From Carposina sasakii (lineage: Eukaryota; Arthropoda; Insecta; Lepidoptera; Carposinidae), in assembly GCA_014607495.2 (NCBI GenBank), contig CP053156.1, forward strand, positions 434,001-498,000: a DNA stretch of 64,000 bases, read 5' to 3'. Both the position numbers and the translations under genes were made by a program. The notes under the pieces were generated by a model that saw only the letters and a list, made by a program, of their open reading frames with translations, searched no databases and was not told the origin of the DNA. Shown here in pieces: positions 1-10,016 of the stretch (position 1 is its first letter; every line of letters begins with the position of its first letter).

Positions 1-312
1 CGGTTCGTACATAACCATCGCTGACAGACTAGGCGAACTAGGTTTACTTGCACATTATATATTTAACGTCTAATTTTTTTAAGGTACAAATTTAAAGTAG
101 GTTGTTCAGTGCCTTTAACTTAATATCAAGCAAGCAAGTCTTCCTTTCTAAATAGAATTAGGAAGCTTATTCAAAATTCAGTACTTAGGTATATCAGATG
201 GGTATCAAAGTATGTTTTACTTTAAACTACTAATAAGAATCTAAAGTACACTAATCAAACAAAACTATTCGTTGAATTCATGCAAAGGTACAAATGTAGC
301 TCTGTAGTAATA
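1..312. other. No recognisable feature
   Basis: AT-rich sequence with no gene, RNA or repeat that I can identify. Confidence 0.5.
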
Positions 313-395
313 CATGGTGTAACAAAATGGGTATGTTAAGCGAAAAGGTATGTAAATAGCTCACTAAAAGGAACTTACCCATAAAAGAAGAAAGT
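313..395 (+). repeat. Fragment of palindromic CAGGGTGTAAC MITE
   Basis: After a TA the sequence reads CATGGTGTAACAAAATGGG, then TATGTTAAGCGAAAAGG and TGTAAATAGCTCACT. This matches the first 60-80 bases of the palindromic MITE seen complete at 18614-18873. The second arm is missing, so this is a one-arm relic. Confidence 0.65.
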
Positions 396-927
396 CGAAT
401 TTTTTGTTGACTTAAATACTGAGCGTATTACATTCTTAGTATTAGGTATGTACTTATTTTAATTTAAATAGATTTTTCAAACTATTATTATGTTCGGACA
501 AGGATCCGGGAAAATAAATCATTAATTAAAAAGAAAGTGAATTTGCCATTCTTAAAAAGCAGCCATTTGACTATTATAGTTAAATTATTTATTTTTTCGT
601 GGCTTGGACTTTTGAATTTCAGCCTAGATTATTTTATTGAATTTATTTCAAAGTTACATGAAACCGTGCTTTATCTATACCTATCTTATATAATATCAAG
701 TAATTTAGTGAGGTGCACGTAAGATATAACACAGAAACACGGTAAACACCAATATTATTTATAGAAAATCACAAATAAACTCCGTCATGAAAATATTCTA
801 CCTACCTACCTACATGGTAACTGTAAAAAAAATATTTGACAAAAACGTAAAAAAGAAATTGTTATAATTATGTCATTCGGTAATTCGTCATTGCTTGCTT
901 GCTTTGTGATTTTAAATTTGAGCTAAA
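396..927. other. No recognisable feature
   Basis: AT-rich. A 61-codon frame at 537-722 shows no domain or codon bias that I recognise, and I treat it as chance. Confidence 0.5.
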
Positions 928-1258
928 TCTAATATAATAAAAATGTAACGGATCTCTGTCTGTACATGGAGGATATATGAGAAAAAATATTATAGGAGAC
1001 CTATATCAACGCAATAGGATCCAAAACGATGATTTTTGGAATTTTTGTCTGTTTGTCGGTTTGTCTGTTTGTCGTGCGTTGTGCACGCTAATCTCAGAAA
1101 CGGCTGTACCTATTTGATGCAGTTTTCAGGAATATATTGTGACAGGTCCCACTTAACATATAGGCTACTTTTATCCCGGCAAAATGTTTTTATTCCGGAT
1201 AATTTCGACATTTGTATTTTCTGCAGTCTACGCGGACGGAGTCGCGGGCGTCCACTAG
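928..1258 (+). mobile_element. Non-autonomous Helitron, 331 bp
   Basis: The element begins with TC (TCTAATATAATAAAAATG) after an A and ends with CTAG (1255-1258) before a T, the A/T insertion preference of Helitrons. Just inside the 3' end is a GC-rich hairpin-forming stretch (CGCGGACGGAGTCGCG), followed by GGCGTCCACTAG. It shares its inner sequence (GTGCACGCTAATCTCAGAAA, ACATATAGGCTACTTTTA) with the minus-strand copy at 18264-18481. It encodes no Rep/helicase; an 83-codon frame at 1036-1287 runs through it but is not a real gene. Confidence 0.8.
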
Positions 1259-1282
1259 TACGATATATTTATACAGCCTTTT

Positions 1283-1351
1283 TCTAAAACTTTATCAAGA
1301 TAGAGGCAACATCAACTTTATCCTTTAAATTAGTTTAAAATCTATCTGACC
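1283..1351. repeat. Possible 3' fragment of MITE family B
   Basis: CATCAACTTTATCC followed by ATCTATCTGACC resembles the right part of the family-B element at 3745-3904. The similarity is short, so the call is weak. Confidence 0.35.
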
Positions 1352-1362
1352 ATAGAATTATA

Positions 1363-1730
1363 CAGGCTGATTTTTGGTCGTCAACGTTCCCGAAAACTAC
1401 GGAATCTCCTCGTTATCACGATCATATTTCTCCATGGAAGCATACCTGGGAAGTGTCTGGTTTCCAAAATATTAGGGTCCAAAGTTGAGTAAATAGACTG
1501 CGTTTTTCTGCATAAATGCACATAGACGCGTGTAGCAAGATTTTTTTACGAAAAATAGTAAATATCTATCTATAAAAAACTAACATAAACACTAGACACT
1601 ATAAATTTCGCCCGATCAAGTAATTAAAAAAAAAAAAAAAATTCCCAGCATTTTTCTTGGCATAAACTTACTTTATTTGATGTATAGAGTACGTACCCTT
1701 CGTTAATGGTGGCCACAAAAAAACATCCTG
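1363..1730 (+). mobile_element. MITE family A, copy 1 (368 bp)
   Basis: Flanked by TA on both sides (1361-1362, 1731-1732). The ends are imperfect inverted repeats: CAGGCTGATTTTTGGTCGTC on the left, and on the right the complement of CAGGATGTTTTTTTGTGGCC. The interior is shared with five other copies, including AAACTACGGAATCTCCTCG, CCATGGAAGCATACCTGGG and AATGCACATAGACGCG. A TA duplication and short TIRs fit a Tc1/mariner-type non-autonomous element, but no transposase is present to prove it. Confidence 0.8.
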
Positions 1731-1735
1731 TATAG

Positions 1736-1818
1736 GGATAAGCACGCCTTTGTACATTGTCAATGTAAAATGTTTTTCCATATAAAATGTCTGTGCACAA
1801 TAAAGAATAGAATAGAAT
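1736..1818 (+). repeat. LINE 3'-end fragment ending in AATAGAATAGAATA
   Basis: The sequence containing AAGCACGCCTTTGTACATTG and ending CAATAAAGAATAGAATAGAA recurs in the opposite orientation at 38082-38155. A polyadenylation-like AATAAA followed by short AATAG repeats is how several insect LINEs end. It lies immediately beside MITE-A copy 1. Confidence 0.5.
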
Positions 1819-2554
1819 TACATGCACACAGCCTGATGTTTTTAGTGGAAATTATGATATGTAGTTTTCAGTAGTGCAATGATTTTATTTACAGTTCAAC
1901 GTTAATAATACCAAATGGATTTTCCTTTGTTATATTGTATATCCTTTGTGGTGAGAAAATAAATATTTCATATATATTTTTAATATTATTTCGCTACATT
2001 TTCATCTTTGATACGGAGTACGGATTAATTTAATGTTTGTTTTATTTTGTTTCAGATTTTTTGTTAAGAATATAGAGGTAAGCGTAGTTTATTATAAAAC
2101 TATATACCAGTATTATACGTATAGTATCTAGTACCTACACTCGGGTGAGTAGGCACACAAGATGTATGTGATATGGGAGTTCAATTTAGATATAAATTGA
2201 ACTTGGTCCCCCACAATGTGGTTACTAGTTTGGTAGCTTTGATTTTAATGCCGTCATTTCCAGCCCTGGCTCGATTGACTTTTGAATTCACCATCAGGAT
2301 AGACTAGATCACTAAGCAAGGACAATGAAGAAGTGGCCTAAAGCTATGGTTTCCTAGATAGAATTACGGTGCATCATCATAACCGTCGAACATGTGTGGC
2401 CCCGTTAAGGGGATTTGGTTTTATGTTATATATGTACCGCGATGTAATCCAAAGCTTAACAATATTTAGCAAATAGAAAATAGCATCGCCGCGCCGCTTA
2501 GAAGAGTAGACTATGAAGTCGAAGACATATTTTTGAGATTGATTTATACCATAC
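1819..2554. other. No gene; short perfect hairpin and weak micro-exon-like site
   Basis: Mostly unique AT-rich DNA. At 2178-2203 there is a perfect 11-bp inverted repeat (AGTTCAATTTA) with a 4-base loop. At 2056-2077 a 22-base segment lies between TTTTGTTTCAG and GGTAAGCG-like splice signals (see findings). Confidence 0.4.
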
Positions 2555-2690
2555 TGTGCAGATTTTTGTCATGCATGTTATAAAGGTCGAAGTAAGCTAG
2601 CAACTTATCACTTATCATAACGTGACTGTGAAATCTCTTTTATAATTCTGCAGTTCTGGTAGCCATTTCGAGAACACAGCTGTGTGTAGG
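2555..2690 (+). repeat. Dispersed family C, copy 1
   Basis: It contains AGCTAGCAACTTATCACTTA and, further on, CAGTTCTGGTAGCC. These are shared with copies at 7525-7680, 53521-53712 and 57075-57262 (same strand) and 6742-6880 and 44304-44515 (opposite strand). The family encodes nothing visible, and I cannot assign its class. Confidence 0.55.
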
Positions 2691-3744
2691 TATGTGTCAT
2701 ACATTCTTGGAGGTCGAGTTAGGAAGATAACGTGTAGTAACTAGACCGATTATGGCAAGTCCCCATTGTCCTTCTTTCACGACTAGGCCAAAGTTTAATC
2801 GCCTGACAGGTGGTCGGGACGCTGCCAGCAACGCGTCGTATTCTATTTGCTGCCCTTAATTTCGACGTGACGTAATTACTGGCTCGCCTATAATAAACCG
2901 CGTAACAAAGCCGCTATAAAATAAATGTACAGTTAGAAAGGTAATTGATATATGTATGCGCTCAGAAATAGTCGAGACGATGTAACTAGCTACTCGTATT
3001 TAATGTGGTTTATAGTATGAATATTACTATAGACTATTTAGGTAGCTACCTACCTCTGCGTTTGAGAAGTAAATAACTCGTAAAATTAAATAGAGTATTT
3101 CATAGTAGACTTTTTAAAATGTATGCATGTCGTATTTATTTATTACATGACTAAGTATTTTCCAGGTCGTGTAGCAAGTCATGATAAAGTCGTTGTTCGT
3201 TAGTTTCTCGCGGCAAGACGAGAGTTCACACGCCGAATCTGAACATTTCAGTGACGTCACGGGCGACGTGCCTCATCCCGCGACTTGCCGGCTTGTCAGG
3301 CACAAAATGGAGCGGAGCCTGAGTCTTTTGTACTTGTAGGCTTTGTGTGCAAAGTAAGCTTCCTACCGACGCATCTGTACGATGATGAAACTTGCCAGAC
3401 ACCGCTTTTAAGCTCGCTTTATGTCCAGAATTAAAACTTTGCAGGAGGAAATTAAACGTCGGAAAAATGCCGGATGTAACGCGACTCATGATTGTTACGT
3501 ATCCTGGGTGTGGAGACGTTCGGATATGGTTCGGATGCACAGTGACTATACATTTTAAACGTGCATTTTACAGCATGAGTAATATTTTTTACTTTATACA
3601 AATAGATATTAAGTTTCACAATAAATGCTCTGTTTGTCTGTACTGTAAACTCTACTTCGCTTAGTATCTAGATGCAAAGTTTGTCATATTTATTATTACA
3701 GACATCGTGTATTAATTGCATAATTTTATTTCTTATTTAACTAA
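2691..3744. other. No recognisable gene or repeat
   Basis: Region 3180-3560 is less AT-rich and has overlapping frames on both strands (3226-3540 minus, 3392-3664 plus). Neither shows a family motif, and each is in the shadow of the other, so I annotate no gene. Confidence 0.4.
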
Positions 3745-3904
3745 AGGGCCGATTTGTCCAAACGTCAAATAGCCTATCCAAGGAATAAATTCGTCGTCGT
3801 AAGTTCGTTGATTCTGTCTCTATCATGTTCAAGTTTTAGAGAAAGACATCATCAACTTTATTCCTCTGATTGATAGGCTGTCTGACGTTAGGAAAAATCG
3901 GCAC
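3745..3904. mobile_element. MITE family B, copy 1 (160 bp, TAA flanked)
   Basis: Flanked by TAA at 3742-3744 and 3905-3907. The ends are inverted repeats: AGGGCCGATTTGTCCAAACG, AAATAGCCTATC on the left versus GATAGGCTGTCTGACGTT, GGAAAAATCGGCAC on the right. A 3-bp TWA duplication is typical of PIF/Harbinger elements, so a Harbinger-type MITE is the likeliest class. A second copy lies at 19587-20181, with TTA on both sides. Confidence 0.7.
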
Positions 3905-4132
3905 TAAAAATCACACCACGCAAGGATCAATTCGACAAACTAGTCACGACTAACGGCCAATTTCAATATTAGAGATCATAAAGGATCTCGGATTCTCATC
4001 ATTCTAATTATTTAATTTGATCCATATCACGGCATAAAGTAGTGGTTAATTTCTTAACGGCAGCAAAAGCGTCTATCTGTGCGTCTATCAGAATAATTTC
4101 AACATGTCAAAACATTCACGCCATGTCGCCGG

Positions 4133-4221
4133 AATCACAAAGCGGACGTTTACGAAGAACGTAACAGATTGCACGTCAAGGTTGGCATAATGTGCGGTCG
4201 CGCTACCGACTGCGATATGTT
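4133..4221. repeat. Direct-repeat unit 1 of a pair
   Basis: AATCACAAAGCG, ACGTTTACGAAGAACGT, ACAGATTGC and TGTGCGGTCGCGCTA recur in the same order and orientation 499 bp downstream (4632-4721). Both are less AT-rich than their surroundings. I do not recognise the family. Confidence 0.65.
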
Positions 4222-4631
4222 TAGATATAATAAGCGTACATCGGGTTTTTATAAAAGGTATACTACAAGTTAAACACAATGCAAATAAATATAATAGATA
4301 CCTATACTTATAGGTACAACGTTGTAACTCTAAAGAAAACTGGTAAGTCAGTTAAATAATCACTAGTTTTTTGAAAAAGCTGTAATTAGGTTAGGTAACA
4401 TTAGGATGCTTAGTACGTAATGAATCTTTAATATTGTCCTTTAATGTAGCAGATACCTATAAAAATCTGTAAATTGAACTACTTTTCCATACTTTACGTA
4501 CTAAATTTTTTCATCGCTCAGTTTCAACACAATCAAAATACTTCCCTAACTCATTTGTAACATGCATGTACGTACATAGTACGCGGACAAATATTTCTCT
4601 TTGGCTTTGACTTTGACGCTATTTCCACTGA

Positions 4632-4721
4632 AATCACAAAGCGAAACGTTTACGAAGAACGTTACAGATTGCCCGTCAAGAACGGCAAAGTGTGCGGTCG
4701 CGCTATCATCTGCTCTATGTT
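4632..4721. repeat. Direct-repeat unit 2 of a pair
   Basis: Counterpart of 4133-4221, about 85 percent alike by eye. A 68-codon frame (4601-4807) crosses it, but is not conserved in unit 1. Confidence 0.65.
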
Positions 4722-6028
4722 TATTCCCACCACATTTGTCGCGGGTTGTTTACCTCGTCACTTTTCACTGTTCAGATGTACCTACCAGTTATGTTTTGTT
4801 GGTATAATCTATGGGTATAATAGCGCGAATATATTATAACAGGACACTTACAAATTGTTTTTGCTCTGCCACGTTATTTATTTATGCATAGATAGGTATA
4901 GGTGCAAATTATTGTTTTTGTCATGAGGATGAGATGTAGGTATTGTATAAAAATACCTACATCTGTAAAATTTCTGGAGTTTGGATCTACCTAATGAGAT
5001 TGATGTAACATAGTTTTAAATATTCGGCACATATGATCATTTGTTGTTATGAAAAAAATATAATTATTGTAAATAAAAACGTGATATTTGAATGTTAGAA
5101 TAAATATCTGTCTGTATAGCTTCTGTGGGGCAAGTTTCTATTAATGTAGGCATTATAATCATTACATATATCCTACAACTCACATAATATACAAATGAAA
5201 ATCTAATCTCGAGGATCTGTCTGATTGTACAAGTATTCTTCATTCAAACAATTTTATTCCATGACGTGTTCAGCTTTGGGGTAAATTAAGTCCATTGTTC
5301 CGTCACTCACTGAGTCATATTACCGACATTTTTGTACAAACAATTTTTCTGTAACTGGAACAATGTAATAGGAGTTCGGGTGTTTATTTATAAAATACGG
5401 AATACTGCGGACCCGTGGTTCAGCCTATTTCCAAAGTGACAGAAATAAGATATTGATAAATGGCTATTTGATGTCGGACGCTCAATTTGTCTCGTGATAC
5501 ACGGAACTCGACACATGACTCGGTTCCGGGACATACGACTCGTTGGCTTCCAAAAGTAGACAAAGACATACCTAGTTCTGTTTAGGTAAATAGTATTGTG
5601 CGTTGTGGTATATCAGTATTCCTTCTGTCTTTGTAGCTTTATAGAACTCTATATTATAGAATTTTACTTCTGTCAGTTTCAAGAGCTTGTCATTATCTTC
5701 TATTAAATATTCTATGAAGGTATTCCGGGTTTCTCTCTCTATCCGCGTTTGTACGTATTAGATGCTTTCATTATTCTTATGTGTACTTAGCTTGCCGTTA
5801 GTACGAAACATTTTCCATGAGAGCAGTTACTTTTTGAGTTTGGAGAATAAATTATTAAACGTGGCTTTATGTTCCTGCAGTTATGGCTAACAAATTGGAA
5901 CACAACCGTTCTCTCTCAATAATTTTTTGTACCTACCTACTCGTATGTATAGTATCTACATTTTGTCAATAAAATAATTTAATATTTAAATATCACAAAA
6001 TATAAATAAAATATAATATAAGGTTTTC
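4722..6028. other. No recognisable gene or repeat
   Basis: AT-rich, without long open frames. I see nothing that I can support. Confidence 0.5.
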
Positions 6029-6130
6029 AGTGGTCGTGGGTTCGATTCCCACTCGGGTGAGGGATTTTTTCCATTTCTTTATTAATAATTTTATAATATA
6101 AATTATATAACTGTATGTATGTATATGTAA
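6029..6130 (+). mobile_element. 5'-truncated tRNA-derived SINE
   Basis: It contains the T-arm and B-box-like sequence GTGGTCGTGGGTTCGATTCC, followed by CACTCGGGTGAGGGATTTTT and TTTCTTTATTAATAATTTTA. The same order occurs in reverse at 54145-54317, where the D-arm half is also present. Here the sequence begins just upstream of the T-arm, so it is not a tRNA gene. The tail runs into TATGTATGTATA. Confidence 0.7.
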
Positions 6131-6741
6131 CTATTCTCTAACAGATAGAGCTATAGAGACCGTTTCCACTTCAATTATATAATACCTCACTCTGAATGAA
6201 TTAATATGTATTATTTACGCGCTCGAGATATACCGCCCAATGTACCTGACTACATTAGGGCCGCCCGCCCAAATGTAATAACGTAAATGGGCCCAAAAAT
6301 TATCTCCTACAAGTGAGTTTACACAAATATAAGGTAAAACAAAAAAGCGGCAGGCCCATTTTACGATGTGTCGGTCTTCATTTGATTAAACAGCTACATT
6401 TTCTGCGCTGACAATAAACAACTTTGTAAATCCTTTCTTTGAATTTATTACATCACAGTTTAATTTTATTGTTTATATTAATTCTTCTTTATTCTAATAT
6501 TCAATATAATTTACAACACGAACTTAGAGACTTTAGAGATGTTACGAAAATTAATTACAGTGTGTGTGACTTCCTTTATAGTTTTGATTGAGCAGATCGT
6601 AAAGCGTTATTTATTTAGGGCGCCCCGTGAGTTCTGAATTTGATACTGTTTGCTCAAGTTTATGAGATATAAAGGAATTAAGACATCTCTGGAAGTATTT
6701 AATTAACTATAGTATCATCTAGTATAGTATAGTGATATAAT
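6131..6741. other. No recognisable gene or repeat
   Basis: AT-rich sequence; nothing recognised. Confidence 0.5.
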
Positions 6742-6880
6742 AAATGATCAGTGAAAAATATTATTAGCTAGTTTATCGACTGAGGAAATGCCCGAGCCTA
6801 TAAGTCGACTATTACGGTATATACGGAAGGAGATGCAGCTAATGTATTTTAGTGAAGTCGCATCAATACATGACATCTCT
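6742..6880 (-). repeat. Dispersed family C, copy 2 (reverse)
   Basis: ATGATCAGTGA and TTAGCTAG are followed by ACGGAAGGAGATGCAGCTAA and TGTATTTTAGTGAAG. This is the reverse of the 53521-53712 and 57075-57262 copies, which read CTGCATCTCCTTCTGTGCAT and similar. Confidence 0.6.
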
Positions 6881-7524
6881 TTAAATGTGAGTTTTATTAG
6901 ATATGCTGCGTCATTTATATAAATGGACTAGGAACATAATAAATTAATTTAGCGCACTGTACGTCAAGACAATACCCAGTGACAGTGCAGATTGAGGGGA
7001 TTTACCTATACGAGTACTCACATTTGAATATTCTCGGGACATGGATTAGCATCACTCATATCGACTATTATTAGCGATATAGGTACTTACTTTTTAAAGT
7101 TCTAAAGTAATATAATGGTTGATACACGAAGATAAAGTGTTTAGAAATAAGAAAATGTTAGTGAAATATATGTGATTTTCAATATACAGGGTAGAGTATA
7201 TTTAATTTCACTAAATGCCTGTGATTTTCCTAGCAGCTGTGGTTTCGCGGAAGCCGCAAAAACTATAAAACTCTTTTTAACGTCGACCTAATAGAAGTGT
7301 TTGAAAGAGGAAAAAGGAAAACTTTAAAGAAGACTGGCTGGAAAATAGTGTAAACCAAGACTAAGTGATTTGCCATGTCGTGGTCAATATCACTTAAGTT
7401 GTCGTTTCTTCATTCCAAATCGACTTTAGAAGTTTCGACGGAGCGAAAGAGTTTACATTAAAATTGATCATGGGGTATATATGCAACTTTATGGCCTCCA
7501 TAGTTTTATATTTTTTCTTATGCA

Positions 7525-7680
7525 GGGCTTCAGTAGAATATATCAGCTGCATATTTTTTCATGCATGACGTAAGATTAGACTAAGGAGCTCAGGGGCACC
7601 AACTTCTCAATGATCTTTGCATCTGATATCCGTGATCCTACACTTCTAACTACCCTATTATGGGAACTCTGCGATGTATA
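7525..7680 (+). repeat. Dispersed family C, copy 3
   Basis: TTCAGTAGAATATATCAGCT, GATCTTTGCATCTGATATCC and CTACCCTATTATGGGAACTC match the corresponding parts of the 57 kb copy (CTACCCTATTTTGGGATCTC). Confidence 0.6.
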
Positions 7681-7805
7681 TATGTACGAGTATGTTATGC
7701 CCTCGAAACCTCATACATCACCGCAACTCGATAATGTTCCAAAATTGGGATAAAAACGGCGCTTTCACAATCTGGCTTCGACGTAAATATAATTACGTGG
7801 CTTTT

Positions 7806-8400
7806 TAACCGACTTCAAAAAAGAGAGGTTATCAATTCGTCTGTATGTTTTTTATTATGTGTGTTACCTCAGAACTCCGTCATTTATGAACCGATTTCAA
7901 TTTTTTTTTATAGTTTGTCATGGTATGCTTCCAAGTTGGTCCCATATTCACCACATAAGGATCTGATGATGGGATCTTGGAGAAATCGAGGGCAATCCTC
8001 AAATATTGTAGGCACATGTAGTCTGTTTTTATACTTTTACTGAGCGTTTTGATCACCTACATATAAAACATAACACCTGTCCGCGTGAGGGGGCGTGACG
8101 GAAGCCGGGCAGGTTGTTGTATAGACTGTAGCTTCCTTGGTAAGGAAACACTGAAAGAATTTTTCTAGACCAGGTTCCTGATAGCGCGTCCAAACAAACA
8201 AACAAACTCTTCAGCTTTAAATATAATAGATAACACCTGATGACGGAATCTCTAAGGAATCTAGGGATATCCTCAAATATAATAGGCATAAGTAGTCCGT
8301 TTTTAGATTTTTATAGAGAATTTTGCTCAGCTACACATAATATAAAGGAAACGAGGGTCTGATGATGGAGCCGCCAAAAAAACAGATAGTGGAACTTTTT
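7806..8400 (+). repeat. ACCGACTTC-type interspersed element, interrupted
   Basis: It starts TTTTAACCGACTTCAAAAAA and continues ATTATGTGTGTTACCTC, AACTCCGTCATTTATGAACC, a sequence repeated very widely in Lepidoptera. It has two internal direct repeats, each about 110 bp: 7958-8066 (CTGATGATGGGATCTTGG) and 8232-8345 (CTGATGACGGAATCTC). Between them lies a Helitron-like segment (8077-8230). The frames at 7861-8043 and 8053-8289 are products of this repeat. Confidence 0.6.
8077..8230 (-). mobile_element. Helitron-related fragment nested in ACCGACTTC element
   Basis: On the minus strand it begins TCTATTATATTTAAAGCTGA, then has GTTTGTTTGTTTGTTTGG; this matches a common lepidopteran Helitron 5' end. 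TAACACCTG occurs at both borders (about 8068-8076 and 8231-8239), although the host element may itself repeat that word. The canonical hairpin plus CTAG 3' end is absent, so the copy is incomplete. Confidence 0.5.
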
Positions 8401-8410
8401 AGTAACAAAA

Positions 8411-8476
8411 TCCTCCTATGGCAGGGGGAGGCCTATGTCCAGTAGTGGACTGCAACAGGCTTATGAAGATGAAGAT
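8411..8476 (+). mobile_element. RTE-type LINE 3' tail fragment
   Basis: GGGGGAGGCCTATGTCCAGT, AGTGGACTGCAACAGGC encodes GEAYVQ-stop-WTATG, the conserved RTE C-terminus with one stop. It is followed by the short GAAGAT repeats usual for RTE 3' ends. Only the tail remains. Confidence 0.65.
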
Positions 8477-8486
8477 AGTTGTGTTA

Positions 8487-8675
8487 AGTCGTGAAATTAT
8501 ATGTTGCATTAAGCGGTGTCTGAAGTAAGATGGTTATAGAGGAAGAGGTAGACATGAGGATAACGAGATGACGGATAATAGGGATGAATGAAAGAAAAGT
8601 ACCTACATATTGCACCGACCTGAAATGATTGGGAACAGGGCAGGAAGAAGGAGTGTAATTATATGTTGCTTAAAT
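8487..8675 (+). repeat. Interspersed repeat F, copy 1
   Basis: GTGTTAAGTCGTG, AATTATATGTTGC, AGTAAGATGGTTATAGAGGA, TATTGCACCGACC and GGGAACAGGGCAGGAAGAAG all recur on the opposite strand at 19868-20062. The repeat directly precedes LINE coding sequence, so it may be that LINE's internal or flanking part; its class is unsure. Confidence 0.6.
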
Positions 8676-9392
8676 AACAGTGTACATGGCTGTTGTGCAG
8701 CCAAATCTCTTATATTCCTCCGAGGCGTGGTGCATGTACCGTCGCCACATACGCACTCTAGATCGATTCCACCTCAAGTGCCTCCGATCCATCATGAGAA
8801 TCAGATGGTCCGACCGAGTGCGTAATACCGAAGTATTGCGAAGAGCCAATGTAAGTGGCATTGAGGCCTACTTAATGCGTCGGCAGCTTCGGTGGTGCGG
8901 TCATGTGTCTCGTATGGCGGAGGAAAGATTGGCTAAGCGCATCTTCTTTTCTGAACTGGAGGAGGTCCGTTATTAAATTTACTAAAAAATTACCACACAA
9001 ACAGCTAACAATGGTTAAAATAAATAACGCGGATAAAATCATGACAGACAGCAACACAGGGATCAATTCTCGGACCTACAGATACAAAGATGTTCAGAAA
9101 AGACATATGAAGATATATGCAATATAGATCCATCGAAATGGGAAGTTTTGGCAAAGCACAACGACCAGACTGGCGTAGGATGGTGATGAAGCAAGTTCAC
9201 GAGTTCGAGGAGCAGCATCAAGCTGACCTTGACGCTAAAAGTGATGAACTAAAGATTCATCCTCCTGCTGCCATTATCTATAATTACAATAATGGTGCAC
9301 TAACCTGTCCTCTGTGTGCGCGGGCGTTCAGGGCGAAGATTGGCTATGTAAGCCATCTCCGAGCGCATGAACGCCAACTTAGTAATATCTAG
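8676..9392 (+). pseudogene. Decayed non-LTR retrotransposon: RT C-terminus plus C2H2 finger
   Basis: The frame 8680-8976 reads [20 protein letters not shown], then [29 protein letters not shown] and [17 protein letters not shown]. This is the conserved region after the RT domain of a LINE group whose proteins end in a zinc finger. The frame is then lost for about 110 bp (8965-9075). It resumes in a second frame as RTYRYKDVQKRHMK, and in a third (9117-9392) as FGKAQRPDWRRMV and finally CPLCARAFRAK...HLRAH (C-x2-C-x12-H-x3-H). With at least two frame changes and no N-terminal RT, it is dead. The clade is not certain. Confidence 0.7.
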
Positions 9393-9431
9393 GAGTAGAA
9401 GTGGTCGCCATAACCGAAATCGGTCGGAGGT

Positions 9432-9457
9432 CATCATTATCATCATCATCATCATAT
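9432..9457. repeat. ATC microsatellite
   Basis: A run of CAT/ATC units just downstream of the LINE remnant. It may be the LINE's simple-repeat tail. Confidence 0.7.
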
Positions 9458-9657
9458 TGTCAAACGTATAGAGTCAGGTGATCAGGTAGGTTCCTATGAT
9501 ATACTTATTGGTTTTTGAAACGCATTTCATATTCCATTTAATATAGTTTATAAGTCAATTATACAAATATAACTCTTCGTCCCAAAATAAATGATTTTTA
9601 TTTGTTTTATTTACTTAATTCTCTTACACCCATATCATTAATCATTAATTAATTAAA

Positions 9658-9808
9658 TTCCATACATTAAACTCAGAGGTACGTGTACGTCTACGCTTAC
9701 GTGCACGCATACGCATCTGGTGTGCTCGAGGCTTTAATGTATGGAACTGTCACCGCTTGACGTCTATGCTTACATCTACGCATACGCATCCGGTCTGCCC
9801 GAGGCTTA
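9658..9808. repeat. TACGCN-rich direct repeats with 14-bp inverted repeat
   Basis: TTCCATACATTAAA (9658-9671) is perfectly inverted at 9733-9746. Between and after these lie two direct units rich in CTACGC/ATACGC/GTACGT: 9687-9732 and 9759-9806. Each ends CGCATC(T/C)GGT, then TG(C/T)(T/C)CGAGGCTT. Alternating CG-containing words stand out from the AT-rich background. Confidence 0.6.
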
Positions 9809-9947
9809 ACCATTTAAAAATTCGTCCTATTGTCAAAGAAGACAAAGTACTGCGATCTCTCACGAAAGTGCCCTTAAGATAAAATTTACCACTAAGAGCT
9901 GGAGATTGAGGCTCGTGCCTCATCACGGCATTGAGTCAATAATAAGT

Positions 9948-10016
9948 CATGTCATCATCATTATTTCAGCCACAAGACTATTGTTGAATATAGGCCTCCC
10001 TCATTCCCACAAGACG
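9948..10016 (-). mobile_element. RTE-type LINE 3' tail, minus strand
   Basis: On the minus strand GAGGCCTATATTCAACAATAG TCTTGTGGCTGA encodes EAYIQQ-stop-SCG-stop, then AATAATGATGATGAC. It is a 5'-truncated RTE tail with one stop. Confidence 0.6.

Noticed and set aside
2178..2203. Perfect 11-bp inverted repeat with 4-base loop as a terminator or regulatory hairpin
   Set aside because: AT-rich and isolated; such hairpins are expected by chance in this composition, and this is eukaryotic DNA without rho-independent terminators.
3226..3664. Overlapping 104- and 90-codon frames as a host gene
   Set aside because: They are antisense to each other, lack any motif, and have no start or splice context.
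8670..9066. Minus-strand frames at 8670-8861 and 8872-9066
   Set aside because: Shadows of the plus-strand LINE coding region.
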